DNA of 23,775 bases, taken from positions 1 through 23,775 of the forward strand of contig LKUE01000191.1 in the NCBI GenBank assembly GCA_001412365.1, written 5' to 3'. Made by a program: the position numbers and the translations under genes. This stretch comes from Desulfuromonas sp. SDB. Its GTDB lineage: Bacteria > SDB-A. Position 1 is the stretch's first letter. Every line of letters starts with the position of its first letter. The notes under the pieces are model-generated. The model was not told the origin of the DNA and did not search any database. It saw only the letters and a list, made by a program, of their open reading frames with translations. This document shows positions 7,367 through 14,913 of the stretch, piece after piece.

Positions 7367-9505
7367 ATGCCCAGAGATACTAGTTATATTAGAAAACGCG
7401 ACGGAAGAGTTGAAAAATTCGATATCAATAGGATAAAAAATGCAATTTTAAAAGCGCTACAAGCGGTGGACCGGTCTGATGAAACTCTGGCTCAGTTATG
7501 TGCCCGGGAAGTTGTTGAAGAACTTAAATCCAAACCTCTCAATTACTATCCGGAAGTAGAAGAAACCCAGGATATTGTGGAAACTGTATTATTTAAGTAT
7601 GACCAATATGATGCCGCTAAAGCTTATATCTTGTACAGAGCGCAGCATAAAAATATTAGAGATGTCAAAAATGCTTTTTTGGATGTGGTGGAAATTTTAG
7701 ACAGCTATGTTTATCAGGATGACTGGAGGGTTCGGGAAAACTCTAATTCAGATTATTCATTTTCCGGACTCTTACTTCATGCCGCCGGAAGCATGGTTGC
7801 CAATTATACCTTGAATAAAATTTATCCCCCTGAAATTGCCTATGCCCATAAGCACGGTGACCTTCATGTACATGACCTGTCCATGGGTATTGCCGGATAT
7901 TGTGCCGGCTGGTCAATTAGAGAGTTGTTGCTGAGTGGATTCGGAGGAGTATCCGGAAAAGTTTCAGCAAAACCACCTCAGCATTTAACTACTGCTCTCG
8001 GTCAAATTGTTAATTTTTTAGGCACAATGCAGAATGAATGGGCGGGAGCGCAAGCATTTAATTCTTTTGACACTTACCTGGCTCCCTTTATCCGTCATGA
8101 TCAGCTTGACTACAACTCAGTAAAGCAAGCTATCCAGTCATTTATATTCAATCTTAATGTCGCTTCCCGGTGGGGAGGGCAAACTCCTTTTACCAATTTG
8201 ACCTTTGACTGGGTTGTTCCCGGAGATCTAAAAGAGCAGCCAGTTATCATCGGAGGAGAATTTAAAGAAACTGTTTACAGTGATTATCAGGAGGAGATGG
8301 ATATTATCAACCGGGCTTTTTTACAAGTTATGGCTGAGGGAGACAGCACTGGTAGGATTTTTACTTTTCCCATTCCCACCTACAACATTACTGAAGATTT
8401 TAACTGGGATAGTGAAAATGCCCAGATTTTATTTGAGATAACCGCAAAATATGGAATCCCCTATTTTCAAAATTTTATAAACAGTGAATTAAATCCCTCC
8501 GATGTAAGATCAATGTGTTGCCGGCTGCAACTGGATCTGAGGAAACTGAGAAACAAAACAGGAGGACTGTTCGGCAGTGGAGAAAAAACAGGTTCCATTG
8601 GAGTGGTAACCATTAATCTGCCCAGGATTGGTTATCTGGCAAGAGATGAGGAAGATTTCTTCAACCGTCTGGGTAAAGCTATGGATTTAGCCAAACAAAG
8701 CCTGGAAATCAAACGTAAAATAGTTCAAAAAAATATGGATCGAGGTCTTTTTCCCTACAGTAAAATCTATTTGGGCACTCTGGAACATCATTTTTCCACT
8801 ATAGGGTTAGTGGGGATGAATGAAGCAGTGGAGAACTTCTTCAATGGTCAACACAATATAGTTACAGACCAAGGAAAGAAATTTAGTGTGGAAGTACTGG
8901 AATTCATGAGAGAGAGATTGAAAAATTATCAAGAGGAAACGGAAAATATATACAATTTAGAAGCAACTCCCGCTGAGGGAACCTCTTATCGATTGGCCCG
9001 AATTGATAAGAAATTATTTAACAACATCATTACCGCAGGAGAAAATGAACCTTATTACACCAACTCCTCTCTTCTGCCGGTGGGCTATACCGATGATGTG
9101 TTCTGGGCTTTGCAGCACCAGGACAGTTTACAGACAAAATATACGGGGGGGACAGTTCTCCACATATTTTTAGGCGAAAAGCTGGAAAGCATTGGGGCTA
9201 CCCGGAAATTAATTGAAAAAGTTGCCCATAATTTCCATCTACCTTATTTCACCCTTTCCCCGACCTTTTCGGTATGCTCTGAGCACGGCTACCTTGCCGG
9301 GGAGCAATATCAGTGTCCTTACTGCAGCAACAAGACTGAAGTTTACAGCAGAATTGTCGGTTATTATCGCCCGGTGAATAACTGGAACCAGGGTAAAAAA
9401 GAAGAATTTTCCCAACGTCAGGTTTATAAGATTTATGATAATAAACCGGAGATTACTGCGGAGCAACAAAAAATTTCCACCACTTCTGGCGTATCCGCTG
9501 AATAG
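7367..9505 (+). CDS. nrdD: Anaerobic (class III) ribonucleoside-triphosphate reductase
   Basis: 712 residues. It reduces ribonucleoside triphosphates to deoxyribonucleotides with a glycyl radical. An N-terminal ATP-cone (about 3-95, RKRDGRVEKFDINRIKNAI) provides allosteric control. The catalytic barrel contains FNLNVASRWGGQTPFTN, a SMCCRLQLDLRKL block with adjacent cysteines, and the SIGVVTINLPRIGYLA block. The C-terminus has a zinc site (Cys637, Cys650, Cys653, with His640 where some enzymes have a fourth Cys) and the glycyl radical loop RIVGYYRPVNNWNQGK, with Gly665 as the predicted radical site. The SD is GAGAGG ten bases before ATG. It is followed by its activase 27 bases on, so radical generation is locally encoded. 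Nothing is truncated. Which external reductant it uses (formate or thiol) I cannot tell. Confidence 0.97.
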   Translation: MPRDTSYIRKRDGRVEKFDINRIKNAILKALQAVDRSDETLAQLCAREVVEELKSKPLNYYPEVEETQDIVETVLFKYDQYDAAKAYILYRAQHKNIRDVKNAFLDVVEILDSYVYQDDWRVRENSNSDYSFSGLLLHAAGSMVANYTLNKIYPPEIAYAHKHGDLHVHDLSMGIAGYCAGWSIRELLLSGFGGVSGKVSAKPPQHLTTALGQIVNFLGTMQNEWAGAQAFNSFDTYLAPFIRHDQLDYNSVKQAIQSFIFNLNVASRWGGQTPFTNLTFDWVVPGDLKEQPVIIGGEFKETVYSDYQEEMDIINRAFLQVMAEGDSTGRIFTFPIPTYNITEDFNWDSENAQILFEITAKYGIPYFQNFINSELNPSDVRSMCCRLQLDLRKLRNKTGGLFGSGEKTGSIGVVTINLPRIGYLARDEEDFFNRLGKAMDLAKQSLEIKRKIVQKNMDRGLFPYSKIYLGTLEHHFSTIGLVGMNEAVENFFNGQHNIVTDQGKKFSVEVLEFMRERLKNYQEETENIYNLEATPAEGTSYRLARIDKKLFNNIITAGENEPYYTNSSLLPVGYTDDVFWALQHQDSLQTKYTGGTVLHIFLGEKLESIGATRKLIEKVAHNFHLPYFTLSPTFSVCSEHGYLAGEQYQCPYCSNKTEVYSRIVGYYRPVNNWNQGKKEEFSQRQVYKIYDNKPEITAEQQKISTTSGVSAE

Positions 9506-9532
9506 GGGATAACTTACTGATTGTAGTACAAT

Positions 9533-10237
9533 ATGTTATTCGGAGGATTGTTAAAGTTTTCTGCATTAGATTATCCCGGTCATCTAAGTGCAGTGGTATT
9601 TACCCAAGGTTGTAACTGGAGATGCCCTTTTTGCCATAACCCTGAATTAATACCCCTGAACTGCTCAAATCCGATAAGTAATGAGAAGATTTTTAATTTT
9701 TTAAAAACCCGTCTGGGATTGCTGGAAGGAGTATGCATCACCGGAGGGGAACCAACTATCCAAAATGGTCTGATTGATTTTATCCAGGAAGTTAAACAGC
9801 TGGGGTACAAGGTGAAATTAGATACTAATGGTTCCCACCAAGATGCAGTGGAAAAAATAATTTATCAAGCCCGTCCGGATATGTTAGCTATGGATATTAA
9901 AACCAGTTGGTCTGGTTATTGTAAAGCCACTGGGGTTAAATTAAAGCAAAATTTTTTTGACCGTTTTAAACAACTGGTAGAATTTACCGAAGATAATGAT
10001 GTTGATTTGGAACTTAGAACAACAGTGGTGCCAGGATTAGTGGATAAGGAAGATATAAAAAAAATTGGAGAATGGCTGGGAGGAACCAGAAAGTATGTAT
10101 TACAACAATTCCGACCGGAGGTCACCTATAATCCGAATTTCATTGGTCTTTCTCCTTATTCTTCAGAACAGGTTAAAGAAATGGCCAAGTTAGCCCAGCA
10201 GTTTTTCAACCGGGTAATTGTACGAGGAGTTGATTAA
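9533..10237 (+). CDS. nrdG: Anaerobic RNR activating protein, radical SAM (NrdG2 type)
   Basis: 234 residues. The radical-SAM cluster motif CxxxCxxC is at Cys27, Cys31 and Cys34 (GCNWRCPFCHNPE), preceded by the family's N-terminal signature GGLLKFSALDYPG; a GGEPT motif for SAM binding follows near residue 72. It would use a 4Fe-4S cluster and SAM to place the glycyl radical on NrdD, whose gene is directly upstream. Length and sequence fit the longer activase subfamily (sometimes listed as NrdG2 or a pyruvate-formate-lyase-activase-like protein) rather than the ~155-residue enteric NrdG. No good SD precedes the ATG at 9533, so expression may lean on coupling to nrdD. The last 8 bases overlap the next gene. 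Confidence 0.92.
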   Translation: MLFGGLLKFSALDYPGHLSAVVFTQGCNWRCPFCHNPELIPLNCSNPISNEKIFNFLKTRLGLLEGVCITGGEPTIQNGLIDFIQEVKQLGYKVKLDTNGSHQDAVEKIIYQARPDMLAMDIKTSWSGYCKATGVKLKQNFFDRFKQLVEFTEDNDVDLELRTTVVPGLVDKEDIKKIGEWLGGTRKYVLQQFRPEVTYNPNFIGLSPYSSEQVKEMAKLAQQFFNRVIVRGVD

Positions 10238-12326
10238 AATTAGTAAAAGCGCTAATGTCAGAAAAAATAAAAAATTGTTGAATATTGAAAAAATCTTTAT
10301 TTATTTTATTTTAGTTCTGACCCTGTGGGGATGGTCAGTTAAATATCCCCGCATTCCCCTGACTGATCTGAATTTTCTGCTGATAGTAGCCCAGTCCGCC
10401 GGATTGATTTATGCGTATTCACGTAACCGGATTATCACTAAAACTCAATTGTTAATATCGGGTATGTTCCTGCTTATCTCACTGGGGCTTTGCTTATTAG
10501 TGTGGAATTGGAGCAAATTCACTCCCTTAACCATGGTGTTATTACCGGTTATGACTGTTCATTTGGGGATGGTCTATCCGCAGATAAAATCGTGGTATCG
10601 TCACTACGGTTTTTTTGGTTTAAAGGTATTATACCTGTTAGGTTTATTAATATTGATTGCGGAATTTCTAGTGGTTGTCGGTGTGTTGAAAACCTCCCTT
10701 ACCCCAATGAACCTGGGTACCTTGAATTTAAGTTGTTGGGGTTTGGTGTTGCTAGTTTTGACAGGAGGATGGTTTTTTCAGTATTTTAGAAATAAAGCTG
10801 TTCTCTTCCGCCGCAAGCTGCAGTACTTGCTGTGGGGGTTGTTGCTTTCAACAGCTGCTGGTTTGACAATTTATCTTTGGGAAAAATTTGAGTGGAGTTG
10901 GATAATTTTTATACCAGGATTTTACTTTGCATATTTGGCCACTTCTCCTGGTCATCAATCAAGTCCCACCAGGTCAATATTGGTTAAGCTGTTATCGGGA
11001 ATTCTGACTTTCCTGATCAGCTTATCCTTGTGTTTAATTCCGGTTAAATTGTATTCCCTTCCTCTGATCATTGTATTTCTGTACGGTGCTTTATTTGCCT
11101 CCATGATTGTTTTCTTTTACCCCCAGGTAGAAAATTTCTTTGACCGTTTGTTGTTTGGACCGAGAAGGCAAAGAGTGACTAAAGTGGCGGAGTTTATTGA
11201 TGAACTGTACCACTATACAGAATTTTCCAGGTTGACCGGGCAATTTACTTCGACCATCAGAAAATTTACAGATGCTCAGTACTGTATTTTGTTGCTGAGA
11301 AAACAAGATGATTTTGAAGTGCAAATCAGTGATGGAGAAGTGAGCATACCTTCTCAATTCAGTTTTAACTGCCATCAACCCCAGGGAATAATTAATTATA
11401 TTGAAAGTGTGGCCAGGACAGTGATCATTGACCAGGAAGACTTCAATGTCGGATTTAGAGAAATCTCGGTTGAAGATAAAGTGTATCTTTCCAAAATTAA
11501 TACCCAATGGATTTTTCCCCTCTATCTGGGAAAAACATTGTGGGGTTTAGTTCTGGGGGCAGGGATGAATAAGCCCCTGGACAAATGGTATCAGGACAAG
11601 CTGATTCAACTGGCATGTTTAGTTGTTCCCATGATGAATTTGCTAAAGGAAAGCCAAGTGAGATTACAAACTCAGGTTGAACTTCAGCAAAAAGAATACC
11701 AGCGGTATCTTATTTCCAAAGTTGAGCAAATGAATAAAGCGGTAAAATTTAAAAATTTAATATTTCAAAAAGTAACTTTAATCGGGGCCGACCCCGGTAA
11801 CCTTGTCAATATTGTTCAAATTTCTGATGGGAATTTTATTGCCGGCAACCTGCATGGGAAAGATGGCATGGATAGCATTATACAGATTCTTGGTCTGAAT
11901 AATTTATTAGATAAAACTTTTGATTTTTCCCAGTTCAATCCCCTTGAACTGTTCAAATCTGAAAAATTAGTTTTAGATGATTACGCTTTAGTTGCCGGAG
12001 ATGAGAGCGGATTTAAACTTTGGTCATCAGGGCAGGGATGTTGTTTTGGTATTTATTCCCACGGTGTTGAAAAAATCGAAGGAAAATGGTATCAATTCAA
12101 TTCCCGGTTGAACAAATTAGTTTTATTCAGCAAAGAAGTTTACCATTTGAAAAATGTAAGACATCAAAACCTGTCTGATGATATCATTTATTCAGGGCTG
12201 GTTGAGATAAACTGGAAAGATAGGAAGCCAATTGAAAAAATAAGGGAATTATTATTAAACTTCACTGCAAATTCAAATGTTGAGAGTGATGTTAAGATTT
12301 TAACTATTACACTATGCCAAAATTAG
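10230..12326 (+). CDS. Multi-TM protein with GAF-like and degenerate SpoIIE/PP2C-like domains
   Basis: About 698 residues. The first ~300 contain some ten hydrophobic segments, ending in PQVENFFDRLLFG, the basic/aromatic exit helix common in 7TM-type sensor kinases and RsbU-like phosphatases. A GAF-like region follows (about 320-475, with DAQYCILLLRK and FPLYLGKTLWGLVLGAG), then a helical linker (to about 512), then a C-terminal domain that follows the SpoIIE/PP2C fold: ADPGNLVNIV for ADxGGDFYDV, AGNLHGKDG for GDVSGKG, KLVLFSKEV for LLLYTDGV, and SDVKILTIT at the end for DDITLLV. In all these places the metal-binding aspartates are missing or replaced, so it is probably a pseudophosphatase. 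The start is ambiguous: TTG at 10230 follows GAGGAG directly and gives an 8-base overlap with nrdG; TTG at 10218 is also possible. The domain call is my own alignment from memory. Confidence 0.6.
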   Translation: MIKISKSANVRKNKKLLNIEKIFIYFILVLTLWGWSVKYPRIPLTDLNFLLIVAQSAGLIYAYSRNRIITKTQLLISGMFLLISLGLCLLVWNWSKFTPLTMVLLPVMTVHLGMVYPQIKSWYRHYGFFGLKVLYLLGLLILIAEFLVVVGVLKTSLTPMNLGTLNLSCWGLVLLVLTGGWFFQYFRNKAVLFRRKLQYLLWGLLLSTAAGLTIYLWEKFEWSWIIFIPGFYFAYLATSPGHQSSPTRSILVKLLSGILTFLISLSLCLIPVKLYSLPLIIVFLYGALFASMIVFFYPQVENFFDRLLFGPRRQRVTKVAEFIDELYHYTEFSRLTGQFTSTIRKFTDAQYCILLLRKQDDFEVQISDGEVSIPSQFSFNCHQPQGIINYIESVARTVIIDQEDFNVGFREISVEDKVYLSKINTQWIFPLYLGKTLWGLVLGAGMNKPLDKWYQDKLIQLACLVVPMMNLLKESQVRLQTQVELQQKEYQRYLISKVEQMNKAVKFKNLIFQKVTLIGADPGNLVNIVQISDGNFIAGNLHGKDGMDSIIQILGLNNLLDKTFDFSQFNPLELFKSEKLVLDDYALVAGDESGFKLWSSGQGCCFGIYSHGVEKIEGKWYQFNSRLNKLVLFSKEVYHLKNVRHQNLSDDIIYSGLVEINWKDRKPIEKIRELLLNFTANSNVESDVKILTITLCQN

Positions 12327-13309
12327 CTTATTATGTAACTTCACACGGATACGGTCATTTTCTTAGAACTTTGGAGATTATTAAAGACTTCAAGGGCTGG
12401 GAAATATGGATTTTAACTGATTTCAATAAAATTGATATCACTGAGTTCCATGATGAAGTATCCTTTCAAACCCGCCATTCAGTTATTGATGTAGGGGTTG
12501 TACAGCATGATGCCCTGGAAATTGATATAGAGCAGACCTTGGAAAAGAATTTAGAGTTGGAACAACAGGAAAAACAGATATTACAAAGAGAAGTTGACTT
12601 CATTCACTCTGAAAATATTGATATAATTTTTAGTGATATACCTCCCCTGGCATTTAAAATAGCCCAACTTGCAGGTATTCCCTGTTATGGAGTCAGTAAT
12701 TTTTCTTGGGATTGGATTTATGACGGTCTTGCCCATTATCACCGGGACTATCTCAGGTTTTCGGTAAAATTTTATAATTTTTATCAAATGGCTGCAGGTT
12801 TGTTTCAATTGCCCTTTGCTGGTCCGATGAGGGCATTTAAAAAAATTTATCGGATGGGACTGGTAAGAAGATCCCCGGCAATTAAATCACCCCAACAAAT
12901 CAGGAAATTATTGAATATTCCCCAAGATGCAAAAGTTATGTTACTGACTTTTGGAGGACAGGAATATCTGCCTCCTTTGAGAAAAATTGAAGGTCTGTTG
13001 TATTTAGTCCCGGGAAAAGTAGATCGCAGGATGAGAGATAGCTATATTGAAGTTTCCACCAAAAATTTTTCTCATCCGGATTTAATTGTAGCTTCGGATA
13101 TTATTTTTTCAAAACCGGGATATGGAATTTTATCGGAAATTTGGGACTTGCCCAAATTATTTATCTACACTGACCGGGGACCTTTTAGGGAATATGAAGT
13201 ACTTAAGAAATATATTGAAAAACATATTCCTTCCAGTATTTACATCCCCTCCAGCGCGGTTAGAGATGGCAGCTGGTTGAGTATGGTGAAAAGTAAAATA
13301 TTTTATTAG
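12314..13309 (+). CDS. GT-B-fold protein similar to the N-terminal domain of L-arabinokinase
   Basis: 331 residues. The N-terminus, AYYVTSHGYGHFLRTLEII, carries the glycine/histidine loop of MurG-like glycosyltransferases (GT-B fold). The middle has IFSDIPPLAFKIAQLAGIP followed by GVSNFSWDWIYDGL, and the C-terminal half has LIVASDIIFSKPGYGILSEI followed by a YTDRGPFREYE block. These motifs closely recall the glycosyltransferase-like N-terminal domain of plant L-arabinokinase, but no GHMP kinase domain follows; the protein ends soon after. No signal peptide is seen. It overlaps the preceding membrane-protein gene by 13 bases with no clear SD, so translation is probably coupled. A strong hairpin starts right after its stop. 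A role in sugar transfer is inferred; donor and acceptor are unknown. Confidence 0.65.
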   Translation: MPKLAYYVTSHGYGHFLRTLEIIKDFKGWEIWILTDFNKIDITEFHDEVSFQTRHSVIDVGVVQHDALEIDIEQTLEKNLELEQQEKQILQREVDFIHSENIDIIFSDIPPLAFKIAQLAGIPCYGVSNFSWDWIYDGLAHYHRDYLRFSVKFYNFYQMAAGLFQLPFAGPMRAFKKIYRMGLVRRSPAIKSPQQIRKLLNIPQDAKVMLLTFGGQEYLPPLRKIEGLLYLVPGKVDRRMRDSYIEVSTKNFSHPDLIVASDIIFSKPGYGILSEIWDLPKLFIYTDRGPFREYEVLKKYIEKHIPSSIYIPSSAVRDGSWLSMVKSKIFY

Positions 13310-13311
13310 GG

Positions 13312-13338
13312 AGAGGAGGGAGTTTTACTCCCTCCTTT
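13312..13338. terminator. Shared hairpin terminator between convergent units
   Basis: GGAGGGAGT at 13315-13323 and ACTCCCTCC at 13327-13335 form a perfect nine-base stem around a TTT loop, extendable by an A-T pair. It starts 5 bases after the glycosyltransferase-like gene and lies just beyond the stop of the convergent lipoprotein gene. The following T run on the plus strand is short (TTT), so efficiency is uncertain, but the place and stem strength make a bidirectional terminator the best reading. Confidence 0.65.
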
Positions 13339-13350
13339 AAAACAGTTTAA

Positions 13351-14856
13351 CTATTCAAATAAACTGAGAATATCCTCCATGACATTTCCGGTACCATTGA
13401 TTACTACATATCCCCATGCTTCCTTGCCTTCAATTTTACTCACTGAAACAATTGTGCCCAACCAATCCATTTTATCTGCTACTTTAGGAGCAAACATCCT
13501 AATGGTGGGGGTAACTTTTTCCATATCCACGAAAAAGATAAAAGGATATTGGTCAGGATTATCAATACCTGCTTGTTCTAATACTTCCGCCATGGAGATA
13601 TCCTGAGCGGTTAAATCATCCATGTTTAGGGTTACCAGTACATTGTCATCGGAAATTTCAATTTCAATTTCATTATTGCCTTCGGTCATGGTGTAGAGGT
13701 TTCCTTCTCCCTGAAGTTTACCCTCAGTGGCAGCCTGGACCAAGGTCATAAGTTTGCCTATTGCTTTACTATCGTTGATGCCCATTACTCCACCAGCTTG
13801 GGGAGCCATGAAATTCACATTGGCTAGCAGTATTTGGAAGTCACCTTTCAGCATCCCCCAACATTCATCTTCAGTGAAACCAAATTGCTCGTAGCTGAAT
13901 TCCTGTTGATCCTCCATGAACGGACTGATAAGATTTTTCAGCCCTTCCATATTGATAACCATTCTCATATAGGCAATGACATCTCCGGAAATTTCATTTA
14001 GGGAATAAGCACCCGAAGGTATTTCATTGGCTAAGTATAGAGAAAGTAAAGAATTTTCTTTCAACTCTTCAGCATAGCTGGCATAACTCTTTATGGCAAT
14101 TCTGCTTTCTTCTATTTCTCCTGCAATTATAGCGTAATTCATTTCAGGTAAGTCAAAGAAACCTTCAGGCAGTTCATCGGTATCTGCATCCTCCATCGCC
14201 TCTTCTATCATCTGGTTGTAGAATTCTCCGTTGATGAAACCGATAATGGCGGGATCATTAACTTCAATTTGCCCCATTGCATTCTGGAAAGATTCATTTC
14301 CAGCCATGGACTGATCTTCCGGTAAATTTTCCAGAGTTTCAATTAATTCCTTGGCATCTTCACCTACCGCGAAAGCCAGATTTTCACCTATTCCTTTGAA
14401 GTACAATTCTTCGTCCTCGGTTTTCACCGTGATCAGTCCATCCTCTCTGGTTATTTCAGCTTCCTGCTCATTTTCTTCTGCCATTTCATTGACGAAATCA
14501 AAGGTTTTCTCCGGATTGGTGGAAGGAATGAGGATGACGATGGTGGGAATTTTTTCAGCATCGGGATCAAAATTAAAATCAGTTATCATGAAGGCCAATT
14601 TGCCCTCAGGATTAAATCCGGCTTCCTTGAATTTTTCGTAATCGAAATCCTCGGAATTGGCAAAAGCCTTGGTCATGATCTGATCCATATTGATTGCCTT
14701 CATGTCCAGATAGAAAAACATGGGCATGTCCGCGGGTACCATTTTGGCTAGTTCAATTTTTTCAGGAGTAACCTGCTCCGGTCCTTTAGAACAGCCGCTA
14801 ACTGCTATCAGCATCATTAAAACTAACAACATAGTGGGGGCGATTATTTTTTTCAT
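13351..14856 (-). CDS. Predicted lipoprotein, DUF3352-like
   Basis: 501 residues. The N-terminus is a lipoprotein signal (Lys2-Lys3, hydrophobic core, lipobox AVSGC with the modified Cys at about residue 22), so it should be lipid-anchored to the inner or outer membrane facing the periplasm. The mature part is acidic and opens with a MVPADMPMFFYLDM block, the 'P-A-D ... F/L ... D' opening seen in DUF3352-type proteins. Two halves look alike (each has a 'G-x-A/F-x-I/L-x-x' strand followed by a helix and an IxVxxxDxxL strand), suggesting an internal duplication, which is my inference. It follows the MltD-like gene by 57 bases on the same strand and has a strong SD (AAGGAGG before ATG). I do not recognise a specific function. 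Confidence 0.7.
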   Translation of the reverse strand: MKKIIAPTMLLVLMMLIAVSGCSKGPEQVTPEKIELAKMVPADMPMFFYLDMKAINMDQIMTKAFANSEDFDYEKFKEAGFNPEGKLAFMITDFNFDPDAEKIPTIVILIPSTNPEKTFDFVNEMAEENEQEAEITREDGLITVKTEDEELYFKGIGENLAFAVGEDAKELIETLENLPEDQSMAGNESFQNAMGQIEVNDPAIIGFINGEFYNQMIEEAMEDADTDELPEGFFDLPEMNYAIIAGEIEESRIAIKSYASYAEELKENSLLSLYLANEIPSGAYSLNEISGDVIAYMRMVINMEGLKNLISPFMEDQQEFSYEQFGFTEDECWGMLKGDFQILLANVNFMAPQAGGVMGINDSKAIGKLMTLVQAATEGKLQGEGNLYTMTEGNNEIEIEISDDNVLVTLNMDDLTAQDISMAEVLEQAGIDNPDQYPFIFFVDMEKVTPTIRMFAPKVADKMDWLGTIVSVSKIEGKEAWGYVVINGTGNVMEDILSLFE

Positions 14857-14913
14857 CCTTCCTCCTTGTTGACTTTTCCCAGAAATTTATTGGTTGTTAA
14901 TCTCATTATTTAC

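Noticed and set aside
10490-10789. 99-residue plus-strand frame within the TM region of the 10230 gene
   Set aside because: Out of frame with a continuous membrane protein; no sign of a frameshift in the main gene.
11091-11507. 138-residue minus-strand frame inside the multi-TM/GAF gene
   Set aside because: Antisense to a long, domain-bearing gene, with no SD or recognisable motif.
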